Shown piece by piece: positions 15,301 through 21,118 of a stretch of DNA of 21,118 nt. This DNA comes from JBDREF01 sp043820045 (GTDB lineage: Bacteria > Planctomycetota > Phycisphaerae > Sedimentisphaerales > Anaerobacaceae). The DNA is taken from NCBI GenBank assembly GCA_043820045.1, contig JBDREF010000291.1:1-21118 (forward strand), read 5' to 3'. The translations under genes were made by a program, and so were the position numbers. Each line of letters starts with the position of its first letter. Within the stretch, counting starts at the first letter, position 1. Below the pieces are notes generated by a model that searched no databases, was not told the origin of the DNA, and worked only from the letters and a program-made list of their open reading frames with translations.

Positions 15301-15477
15301 ACGGCACTGGGGATGCTGCCGTTGGCCTATGGTATCGGTTCCGGCGCCGACATGCTCAGGCCCCTGGCCATCGCCGTCATCGGCGCGGTCTGTATATCGG
15401 TACTGCTCTCCCTTGTTGCAACCCCAACGCTGTACAGCATTCTCACTAAAATGCGTGGTTCCCGAAGCACAAGCTGA
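12343..15477 (+). CDS. RND-family proton-driven efflux pump (AcrB/HAE1-like)
   Basis: 1044 aa, the usual length for the family, with twelve expected membrane helices and two large periplasmic loops. Start ATG 12343, with GAGAGG 5-8 nt upstream; a TTG directly before it is the only longer option. The proton-relay residues are D421/D422 in helix 4 (GVIIDDGIVVVDA) and K946 in helix 10 (GIVAKNGILMLDF), matching AcrB D407/D408/K940. Metal pumps of the CzcA/CusA group normally have one Asp here followed by Ala, and no methionine relay is obvious, so drugs, lipids or other organic compounds are likelier substrates than metals. The N-terminus has about 25 extra cytoplasmic residues before the first helix. 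It is the last gene of the efflux operon; a nested inverted repeat follows. Confidence 0.97.
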   Translation: MPHTGLSDTHETANGNHLEARGSALGQFASHHAASITFVVLSLCLGGIYSATRISSSVFPQTNFPRVVILVDNGVMPSNEMMATITRPIEEAMKDIPGVVTIRDATGRGSAEVSVFFNWNVDMIQSELYVLSRLSQIRSTLPATAVTNVFRLTFSAFPIIGVSLTSETRDMTHLWEIGRYTLKPRFLRIPGVGRVDLVGGRTPEYHVIVEPLRLQAAGLSLSDVTESLIRKNLIAPAGMHEENHTLYLIVVDGRVHTLEDIENFTVTVVDGHAIHIKDFARVERGPEPVFNIVTADGKAAVLLNIRSQPEGGTLRIARQLKTELKQLKKELPPDLKLAFFYDQSLIVQESVKSVWEAIVFGLFLSVIVLYLFLKDWGTTFVATLVIPTTVLITLVAMKAMGLSFNLMTLGGIAAAIGVIIDDGIVVVDAIYYAKIATGVPRLQAVREGVGEIFRPLLGSTFTPVVVFIPLAFLDGIVGVFFRALALTMAVSLLISLLLALTFTPSMAAWFMGGIHRREIKTQNAQGGVVLRFFVGIYERTLRIALAHRWITVALCMLVLPAGIAIYGRLDSEFLPPMDEGGFVIDYVARPGTSLAETDRQLKQAEEILLTIPELESYSRRTGARLALAIAEPHTGDFLVKLKPERRRKTDDVISELRQRFNAAVPGLQWEFPGILSDLIGDLMWAPEPIEVKLFSTDMEFLKKKAPEIEMEIKKVKGVVDTFDGLMVTGPSLDLRLRSRDADRFGLTTYDVAAAVETAMLGRTGSTVLEGDRLIDIRVVVDPCDVNRIASLKNLPLRSPGGTLVKLSQVVDIVEEPGQLELRREDLRQNVAVTARLEGRDLGSAMTEIRQRLSQDKSIPKGTIEFGGLYQQQQESFRHLLVILAMAIILVFTVLLMEFRSFAGPVSIVFGATLAMFGAVMALYISGTSLNVVSLLGAIIGVGIVAKNGILMLDFVGNLQSSGIDLEDALVRAGRRRLRPVLMTSGTTALGMLPLAYGIGSGADMLRPLAIAVIGAVCISVLLSLVATPTLYSILTKMRGSRSTS

Positions 15478-15889
15478 GGATTGTGAAACAGGTTGTAATC
15501 CGGACACACACGGGGAATATGCGAAAGGCAAATCCTGATATCTAAATTCTAAATCCTAAATCCGGAGACCGCCGCTTATCGATTTAACCGCAGAGCCCGC
15601 GGAGGCCGCAGAGATTTCTGAATTATTCTGTTTCTCGGCGTTCTCCGCGGGCTCTGCGGTAAATAGTTTTGAACGTTTGGAAATTTGAATTTCGATATTG
15701 TTTAGAATTTAGAGCTTAGTGCTTAGACTTTACAAGCGCGGAGCGGTCATTATATACTTTGGCGTTGAGGATAGGACCGCACCGGCCCCCAATGTCCTCA
15801 GGAAGTCTCCACGCGCAGGCAATGTATCCACTTAAACCTTCTTCGCTATTACCCCATTGAACTCGGGGGGCAATCAAGCATGTTCCACA
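15478..15889. other. Non-coding stretch after the efflux operon
   Basis: About 0.4 kb with no supported gene. It holds the nested inverted-repeat element (15541-15713). Around it, short A/T-rich near-repeats of the CTAAAT/GCTTAG type occur (15541-15560, 15701-15727). From 15730 to 15889 I see nothing beyond the downstream flank of the remnant gene. No canonical hairpin with a T-run follows the pump's stop codon. Confidence 0.5.
15541..15713. repeat. Nested inverted-repeat element (13-bp outer arms, 18-bp inner arms)
   Basis: Outer arms: TCTAAATTCTAAA at 15541-15553 and its exact reverse complement at 15701-15713. Inner arms: ACCGCAGAGCCCGCGGAG at 15588-15605 and its exact reverse complement CTCCGCGGGCTCTGCGGT at 15643-15660, with a further partly paired CGC/GAGA stretch inside. 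The loop between the inner arms is 37 nt, and no T-run follows directly, so it is not a standard terminator. The two-level symmetry and lack of coding content look like a palindromic intergenic (REP/MITE-like) element. Similar 'CGCAGAG' palindromes are, to my knowledge, common between genes in several environmental phyla. Confidence 0.7.
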
Positions 15890-16515
15890 TTACCGATCGG
15901 CATCTTCCTGACGTGTCACGATCGGCACGTAGCCGGCTTCCAAGCCATCGGGTGGCGTCACGAGCAGGGCCGGATCAAGTGTCGCCAGGGTTCCGCTGCT
16001 GGGCGGTGCCATGTAGTCTCTATCAATGAGCCAGTTGGCGTGTATTTTTTCAACAAAAGACTGTAATTTCGCCTTCTTGTCCTTACTCCAATCATACTGC
16101 TGGAAAGACGGCTGATCGACAAAACGATACCAGGAATAGGTGACCATAGATCCGTCGGCGAGAGTGACCGTGAACGGCCCCCGCGCCGGGCCGGGATTCG
16201 TCCACGCGCCGCTGGTCGGTGAGGTATAGGGTTCACCGCGACCTGCCGGTTTGAACTGCCTGGTTAGAAGCTGTGTCTCCGCGGGCACGTCCGCGGCGGA
16301 TACCGCCACGCATTTATCGCTGACGTGCTTGAAATATTGCGGGAAACAGCTCTTGGAGGTGTATCGCTGTTGTACCACTCCAGGCCCCGGCCAGACCGAT
16401 ATGAAAGCGGGCAATCGGTTTCTCAATCAGCGGCCAGACGGCGGAATAAAAACCCATGCCCGCACTGTAGTCGGTACGGGATTCAAAGGGCTGGCAGTCT
16501 GAAACTTGTTGGCCC
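15890..16515 (-). pseudogene. Frameshifted 3' remnant of a secreted-protein gene
   Basis: Three reading frames on the minus strand together give one protein-like text. The first (from about 16515, after a stop) reads ...FESRTDYSAGMGFYSAVW and then PLIEKPIARFHIGLAG. A second frame continues LEWYNSDTPPRAV (about 16385-16345). A third continues FPQYFKHVSDK through TLADGSMVTYSWYRF to VPIVTRQE and a stop at 15890. An open frame of 178 codons from 16426 covers only the third part, and its first 20 or so residues look out of frame. At least two frameshifts and an upstream stop argue for a decayed gene, though sequencing error could mimic this. I do not recognise the family; the composition suits a secreted planctomycete protein. 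The 5' part is gone, with the GH67-type gene ending 25 bp away. Confidence 0.6.
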
Positions 16516-16540
16516 TTTTCTCACTCTCCGGACTTTCGCT

Positions 16541-19327
16541 TTAACGTTGTGCTCCATCAAGCGCCTTTCCTGACATTGTCTTGTTATATTCTCGTCCAGT
16601 CTTCTCTTCGAAGCATTCTACCATTTTGTTGCGTGTCTCCCTTGCGGTCTCGACGTAGTGGTTGAGATTGTCGAGCGTGTACCGAAACCGGTGTTGGTCG
16701 ATCTTGCCTTCCAGTTTTCTCCATATCTCGCACATTTCCTGCGCACCATGTACGGCTTCATCCAGATTCGCATAAATATCATGTATCACTGTGCGCCCGT
16801 TCGAGAGACGGTAGTCATAATCCACAAAATGGAAGTAAGGCAGGAACTCTTCGCCCTTGATGCGATCTCCGTAGATTGCCCGTAATCCGGGAGCGTATTG
16901 ATCCAGGAGACGCTCCCGCAGATCATGGCTTGTGACACCGATGCCCTCGCGGCTGACCGTATGCGGCGTTTTGCCCTGGACCATGTTGTCTTCTGAGGTG
17001 TCGATCCAGATCCCGCGATACCCCCGATACATGCACAATTTGCGAGTCACGTCATCGGACAGGAGAAGAACGGCCTTGATGCCGTCGAGCACTTCCGGAT
17101 CGTCGCCGAAGGTCAATCGAATCCATTCCGTGTAGATATGATCGGCCGAGATATCCGGGCTCCAGGCGAGGCGTCCCATGCCGTAATAATTGACCATGTT
17201 AAGCGGGCAGGAGGTCCAGGCAGGGGCCGGGCTGACCATCGAAACACCCAGAATGCAGGTTGTTTCAAATTTATTCAGGTGCCCCGGCCCATTTCGATAG
17301 TTATCCTGTTCCATCCACCACTTCCACTTCTCGATCCACGACACAGGCCAGGATTTGGCAATGACCAATTCACACCCGTACAGATTCTTCCTGACGGCAC
17401 CGTCGAGTGGAGAAATAGGCGCGGCGAAATCCCAGTCCAGTGGGCTGCCCTTGGATATCAAGATCACATTGTCACGGTAGTTCCCGTCTTCCGGGGCGAA
17501 GATGTCGTAAGGTATGAGGTTGCGATTGGGTTTGGGGGTATAGCGGTAGTTGCCATACACGAATGTCCGCACCAGCGCATAGCCTCCGTATGGCTTCAAA
17601 TTGTCGGCGATCCGGTTAACCATCCGGGGGCGTGGATCGCCGTTCTGTTTTTCGGAGCCAAGCTTGAGCAGGTAGCCTCCGAAATCAGGGGCTCTGGAAT
17701 AGAGCGTCTCAGCCGTCTTCTTGTCCAGTGCAAGGATATAGCTCGGACTCCAGTAGAGCCGGATGCCGTAATCCCGGAATATCCCCGCGAGGATTTCGAC
17801 CTCGTCAAGATGATCCATGAAGTTATTGCGGAACTCCCAGTTGATTTCGGTAGGACATACAGCGTTCCATCCAGCCGAGGCAAGCAGGCGCGCCCAGTCC
17901 CGGATTCTCTTTGTCCGGCCGGTCCGTAACTCTTCCCAACTGTATATCGAGTTGTTCCGGTTGCCCTCCCAGTTGTACGGGTTAATCTTTTTCCCGTGCC
18001 AATCGTCGTAAGGAAGACCCCGCCATGTGTCCCAGTGGTTGACCATCCGGATTGGATTTCGCGGATTTTCCGTCACATCAAGGTGGCTGAGGTCCTGCCC
18101 TAATTGTATACGGCGGATCAGGTCGAAAACGCCGAAAGTAACGCCTGCGGGGACGTTAGCTGCAACGACAAGCATCGTATCCTTGCCATCTTTCAGAGTT
18201 TTAATGACGTACCCATCGTGTTGGACTCGCTCCAGGTTCAGTTCCTGAAACTTCTCGCGAACCCAGGATGAAGTGGCGGGCGTGCCAAGGATGACTTTGG
18301 CACCGGGGCTTGGACTGGAGTCGATCGATGGCGATTGGCCAAAGATCTCCCTAAAGGCTTTGGCCAGCTCGTTTGCGCCGGTCTGAATAGTCGAGTCCGC
18401 ACCTTCCGCCATGATTCGACGTAAGATGTCCTCCTCCTGGCGGCCCGGAGCAGGGGCATGTTGCAGCCAAGCCGAATAGAGAGAGCGATCCTGCTGCCTA
18501 TAAGCATAAACCTCCATCTTGCTGTCGTTAGGAATCGTGTCAGATCGGCCGGCATAAATGGACTTGGTTGATTCGAAGATGCCTCGCACGTCGCTGTCTG
18601 TCAGAATGCAGTTGTAGATACGCAGATCATCTATGAATCCGGCAAAATCGTTGCCCGTAACGATTTCCTCCAGACCTTCGCGTTTCAGAGGTTCCACCGC
18701 CACGGTTGAGAGATCGACAACGCAGATCATCTCCCCGTCGCGCCACCCCACGATCCTTTTTGACTGGTCGTCATAGGCCACAGCGAAGTGATGCCATTCG
18801 CCTTCGCCGACCACTGCCCTCGGATGCGGATAAAACGCATCTTCCCGAAGCAGGAATTGCGGCCAGTCGTCCCCCAAAACATTGCCGCCCATATTGAACC
18901 TGTTGTCGCCCCTGAAACGCGGTTGCAGATGGCGGCGATAGACTCGCAGTTGTACCGCGTCGTTGCTATACTCCAGGATAGTGCCTGAGTCATCCCAGCC
19001 CACGTTCAGCCAGAGACAGATTGTGCCGCGCGAGATGGCGAGCGGCGAATCGGGCATCGCGGAAATTCGCATCGGTTCGGTATCAGGCACGATCTTAAGG
19101 CAGGCGCGGCCTTTGCCAAGAGAGTAGATGAACGCCCCGCCCAGGACCGCATGACTGCCACTTTCAGAGAGGTCCTTGCCAGTTCCATCATCAAAGTCCC
19201 AACGACCCACCAATCCGTCGAAAGTATCAGCATGTACCCCGGGCCCGCAAAGTGTCACTACACTGAACAAGAGCACAATCACCGACTGCATTCCGGCAAA
19301 TCCTCGTCTCGCCGTACCTGCTCGCAT
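16541..19327 (-). CDS. Secreted LamG + GH67-type alpha-glucuronidase-like protein
   Basis: 928 aa from the ATG at 19327 (AGGGAAG just upstream); a TTG at 19417 would add 30 charged residues ahead of the signal peptide. Signal peptide 1-33, cut after GVHA. Residues about 34-250 form a LamG/concanavalin-like domain (LVGRWDFDDG...WHHFAVAYDD...GFIDDLRIYN), a carbohydrate-binding type. From about 270 the GH67 domains follow: N-terminal part, NPRNPIRMVNHWDTW near 440, the barrel with PDFGGYLLKLGSEKQNGDP (general acid E559) and DNVILISKGSPLDW (D619, D631), and the GH67 C-terminal part (NYYGMGRLAWSPDISADHIYTEWIRLTFGDDP). GH67 enzymes release 4-O-methyl-glucuronate from xylan oligosaccharides. The usual ITQEYLG segment that supplies the second carboxylate reads IAKSWPV here (Ser659), so activity or specificity may differ. 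A free-standing gene beside another secreted protein. Confidence 0.85.
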   Translation of the reverse strand: MRAGTARRGFAGMQSVIVLLFSVVTLCGPGVHADTFDGLVGRWDFDDGTGKDLSESGSHAVLGGAFIYSLGKGRACLKIVPDTEPMRISAMPDSPLAISRGTICLWLNVGWDDSGTILEYSNDAVQLRVYRRHLQPRFRGDNRFNMGGNVLGDDWPQFLLREDAFYPHPRAVVGEGEWHHFAVAYDDQSKRIVGWRDGEMICVVDLSTVAVEPLKREGLEEIVTGNDFAGFIDDLRIYNCILTDSDVRGIFESTKSIYAGRSDTIPNDSKMEVYAYRQQDRSLYSAWLQHAPAPGRQEEDILRRIMAEGADSTIQTGANELAKAFREIFGQSPSIDSSPSPGAKVILGTPATSSWVREKFQELNLERVQHDGYVIKTLKDGKDTMLVVAANVPAGVTFGVFDLIRRIQLGQDLSHLDVTENPRNPIRMVNHWDTWRGLPYDDWHGKKINPYNWEGNRNNSIYSWEELRTGRTKRIRDWARLLASAGWNAVCPTEINWEFRNNFMDHLDEVEILAGIFRDYGIRLYWSPSYILALDKKTAETLYSRAPDFGGYLLKLGSEKQNGDPRPRMVNRIADNLKPYGGYALVRTFVYGNYRYTPKPNRNLIPYDIFAPEDGNYRDNVILISKGSPLDWDFAAPISPLDGAVRKNLYGCELVIAKSWPVSWIEKWKWWMEQDNYRNGPGHLNKFETTCILGVSMVSPAPAWTSCPLNMVNYYGMGRLAWSPDISADHIYTEWIRLTFGDDPEVLDGIKAVLLLSDDVTRKLCMYRGYRGIWIDTSEDNMVQGKTPHTVSREGIGVTSHDLRERLLDQYAPGLRAIYGDRIKGEEFLPYFHFVDYDYRLSNGRTVIHDIYANLDEAVHGAQEMCEIWRKLEGKIDQHRFRYTLDNLNHYVETARETRNKMVECFEEKTGREYNKTMSGKALDGAQR

Positions 19328-19388
19328 TTCTTCCCTGCCTTTCGTTTCCGGAGTACACTGTCCTTGAGTCTTCTGTTGCCGTACTGTA

Positions 19389-19417
19389 AGGATATTTCTC
19401 CCACTTCCCGAACGCAA
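19389..19417 (-). promoter_or_regulatory. Candidate promoter of the LamG-GH67 gene
   Basis: Minus strand: TTGCGT (19417-19412), 17 bp, TATCCT (19394-19389). Both are partial matches to the -35/-10 consensus. Transcription would start near 19382, leaving a leader of about 55 nt to the chosen ATG, and would exclude the longer TTG start. No operator is evident. Confidence 0.3.
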
Positions 19418-19515
19418 CGTAAAAAAAGGTTTCTAATCAGCCATTTTGCCCAACTGGCACACTGTCGCATGTTATCATCAGCAACGCTCACCAACTCATA
19501 ATCCCGCGATTTCTC

Positions 19516-19545
19516 TTGACGGGCAGGTGGCTGATTTGCTATAAA
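19516..19545 (+). promoter_or_regulatory. Promoter of the secreted ThuA-like/discoidin-like gene
   Basis: TTGACG (19516-19521), an 18-bp spacer, TATAAA (19540-19545): five of six matches in each hexamer, the best sigma-70-type promoter in the window. Transcription is expected to start near 19552, giving a leader of about 160 nt. Confidence 0.6.
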
Positions 19546-19610
19546 GAGACGTGCAAAGCCTGTCGGTTTTCGCCTTTCCGGCGGGCAGAACTGCCATCGT
19601 CTTTTTTGGG
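19546..19610 (+). ncRNA. Possible structured leader RNA (unassigned class)
   Basis: Just after the -10 lies a compact set of pairings. GAGACG (19546-19551) can pair with CGTCTT (19598-19603). TGTCGG (19561-19566) can pair with CCGGCG (19578-19583), in competition with a CGCC/GGCG hairpin (19571-19574 with 19580-19583). GGCA/TGCC (19584-19587 with 19592-19595) closes a GAAC tetraloop. A run of six T follows at 19602-19607. The GACG..GCAAAGCC stretch recalls the conserved core of cyclic-di-GMP-I (GEMM) riboswitches, but the rest of that consensus is missing and the first arm may lie upstream of the transcription start. It could instead be an attenuator hairpin, or chance. Confidence 0.3.
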
Positions 19611-19711
19611 CTTGTGAGTGAGGTGCTGAATTTTGAAACGAGGATTTCGCCTCAGGATATTTCTGCATTCCAAATGGACATTCCATATTGAGTTAGCGAA
19701 GGAGGATTCTT

Positions 19712-21118
19712 ATGTGTAGAAGGTTGGCCTGTCTGACGTTTGTTGCCCTGGTTCTGGGTCTTGCCCACAGCGGATGGGGGACGACGAAGGTCGTCATCGT
19801 CACCAACAATCCGGGCGACGAAGCGGACTACACGCCGTTTCTGAAGAGCATTCTCAATTATGACGTTACTGTCGAGGTGGAGGACGACAAATATATTGAC
19901 CCCTTGGACGCCGCTGCGAAAGCCGATCTGAACGCCGCAGACCTCATCATTGTTTCCCGCAGGACAAGCAGCGGGAATTTCGATGCTGAGATCGAATTCT
20001 GGAACGGCTTGAAAACACCGGTCCTTCTTCACAGCGCCTTCCTCATCGGAGACAGCCGGTGGAGATGGATGCCCGGCGGCAACGAGAATGTGGACCTCAC
20101 ACATGTGAGTGTCTTTGACCAGAAGGACCCTATTCTCGACGGCGTGACCGTTACGGACGGCCAAGTGGAGATTTTCTCAACCCTCGTTGCAGGGCTTGAT
20201 GTTTCCAATCAGGGCTCCGCCGGCAACGGCACGAAAATCGCAACACCTGCGGGCAGGGACATGGTTATGATTGCCCGCTGGGAGGCCGGGGCTGAATATT
20301 ACCCAGGCTCAGGACAGATTGCCGGTGGGCCGCGCATCTTCTTCGGCATGCGCACCGATGAGTTCTTTCCCTTCGTCACCGCCGACGGAAAGAAGATGCT
20401 TGAGAATTCTATCCTGATGTTGCTGGGGCTTTTCCGCGGCGCTCCGGTAGCGCTGGACCCGAATCCGGCGGATGCGGAAACAGACGTCCCCCGCGATGCA
20501 GTCCTTGCCTGGACACCCGGAGAGTCCATTAACATACATGATGTGTACTTTGGGACTATCTTCGATGACGTAAACGATGCGAGCAGAGGTAATCCTCTCA
20601 ACGTATTGCATAGTCAAGGTCAGATCGCCGGCACGTATGATCCTGTCGGTCTTCTGGAATTTGGCCGGACCTATTACTGGCGGATCGACGAGGTCATGGC
20701 ACCACCTGATTCGACAATTTTCAAAGGCGATCTGTGGAGTTTCACGGTCGAACCGTTTGCCTTTCAGGCCGAGGATTTAATTGCCATAGCCTCCAGCTCT
20801 TCGACAGGCAGAGGGCCTGAAAATACTGCTGATGGCTCAGGGTTGGACGCTAATGACCTGCACTCGACTGAAGATGGGACTATGTGGCTGAGTGACCTGA
20901 ATGGGGCTCAGCCGACATGGATCCAATATGAATCCGATAAGCTCTACAAGCTTCATGAGATGTGGGTATGGAACCATAATGGAGCGTATGAGCAACTGAT
21001 AGGCATTGGGGCCAAGAATGTTACCATTGAGTATTCGGTGGACGGGGCCAACTATCAGACATTGGGAACTACTCACGAGTTTGCCCAGGCGCCCGGTGCG
21101 CCTGATTATGCGCACAAT
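19712..21118 (+). CDS. Secreted multidomain protein: ThuA/GATase-like, Fn3-like and discoidin-like domains (3' end cut by window edge)
   Basis: 469 codons are open to the right edge. ATG 19712 has GGAGG 6 nt upstream. Signal peptide about 1-24 (MCRRLACLTFVALVLGLAHSGWG). Residues about 25-255 alternate strands and helices (KVVIVTNNPGDEADY...LNAADLIIVSRRT...TPVLLHSAFLIG...PRIFFGMRTDEFF) like ThuA/class I glutamine-amidotransferase folds; no catalytic Cys-His-Glu triad is evident. Residues about 258-355 form an Fn3-like module whose start, DPNPADAETDVPRDAVLAWTPG, and later HDVYFGT and YYWRIDEV are frequent in planctomycete exported proteins. From about 358 comes a discoidin/F5-8C-like domain (ENTADGSGLD...MWLSDLNGAQPTWIQYE...VTIEYSVDGANYQTLG). 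Probably a carbohydrate- or surface-binding exported protein; the C-terminal anchor or sorting signal is outside the window. Confidence 0.88.
   Translation, partial: MCRRLACLTFVALVLGLAHSGWGTTKVVIVTNNPGDEADYTPFLKSILNYDVTVEVEDDKYIDPLDAAAKADLNAADLIIVSRRTSSGNFDAEIEFWNGLKTPVLLHSAFLIGDSRWRWMPGGNENVDLTHVSVFDQKDPILDGVTVTDGQVEIFSTLVAGLDVSNQGSAGNGTKIATPAGRDMVMIARWEAGAEYYPGSGQIAGGPRIFFGMRTDEFFPFVTADGKKMLENSILMLLGLFRGAPVALDPNPADAETDVPRDAVLAWTPGESINIHDVYFGTIFDDVNDASRGNPLNVLHSQGQIAGTYDPVGLLEFGRTYYWRIDEVMAPPDSTIFKGDLWSFTVEPFAFQAEDLIAIASSSSTGRGPENTADGSGLDANDLHSTEDGTMWLSDLNGAQPTWIQYESDKLYKLHEMWVWNHNGAYEQLIGIGAKNVTIEYSVDGANYQTLGTTHEFAQAPGAPDYAHN

Larger units (their letters stand above)
19418..19711. other. 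Divergent intergenic region between two secreted-protein genes
   Basis: 294 bp. It contains the strong plus-strand promoter at 19516-19545 and a hairpin-rich leader (19546-19610) described separately. From 19428 to 19515 I see nothing definite. The rest, 19611-19711, is leader up to the ribosome site GGAGGA at 19701-19706. Confidence 0.5.

Noticed and set aside
15588..15660. Rho-independent terminator of the efflux operon
   Set aside because: The arms are strong, but the 37-nt loop and lack of a T-run directly after the stem do not fit a standard intrinsic terminator.
19328..19417. Longer start (TTG 19417) for the GH67-type gene
   Set aside because: It would place 30 charged residues ahead of a clean signal peptide and overlaps the candidate promoter; ATG 19327 has a ribosome site.
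19546..19610. Firm call of a cyclic-di-GMP-I riboswitch
   Set aside because: Only the GCAAAGCC-like core is present; the GGCAAACC side, the tetraloop-receptor arrangement and the usual GCCGGGUUGCC end are missing.

Overview
The window reads as a piece of a Gram-negative chromosome, most likely from the Planctomycetota (Phycisphaerae-like). This placement is inferred from the right-hand genes: a secreted LamG plus GH67-type glycoside hydrolase, and a secreted multidomain protein whose linker has the 'DPNPAD..TDVPRD..L.WTPG' wording that I associate with that group, followed by a discoidin-like domain. No rRNA, tRNA, CRISPR array or insertion sequence was seen.

Left part (1-9201, all minus strand): read in the direction of transcription, an OmpR-family response regulator and a sensor kinase (ATGA overlap) are followed by a tight run: membrane metallophosphoesterase, ArnT-like glycosyltransferase, ArnB aminotransferase, ArnC glycosyltransferase and the bifunctional ArnA. 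ArnA runs off the left edge only a few residues before its expected end. This is the lipid A 4-amino-4-deoxy-L-arabinose (Ara4N) route: ArnA makes UDP-4-keto-arabinose and formylates UDP-Ara4N, ArnB transaminates, ArnC loads undecaprenyl phosphate, ArnT transfers to lipid A. ArnD (deformylase), the ArnE/F flippase and Ugd are not in the window; arnD may lie just beyond the left edge.

Middle (9202-15477): a 0.6 kb divergent control region, then on the plus strand a three-gene tripartite RND efflux operon: outer-membrane lipoprotein channel, periplasmic adaptor, and an RND pump with the HAE1-type Asp-Asp/Lys proton relay. The layout puts an envelope-stress-type two-component system between a surface-charge-modification operon and a drug-type efflux pump.

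The strongest unexplained signal is a 20-bp motif (17/20 identical between copies) found once upstream of the metallophosphoesterase-arn operon (7031-7050, minus) and once in the divergent region facing the efflux operon (9334-9353, plus). In each copy the second half-site lies 10-11 bp from a -10-like hexamer, and the half-sites are separated by 5 bp as in PmrA/PhoP-type boxes. I infer that the response regulator controls both operons through it. A weaker third copy lies nearer the efflux genes.

Right part (15478-21118): a nested inverted-repeat element, a frameshifted remnant of a secreted protein, the LamG-GH67 gene (minus), a divergent promoter region with a possible structured leader RNA, and the start of a secreted ThuA-like/Fn3-like/discoidin-like protein cut by the right edge.
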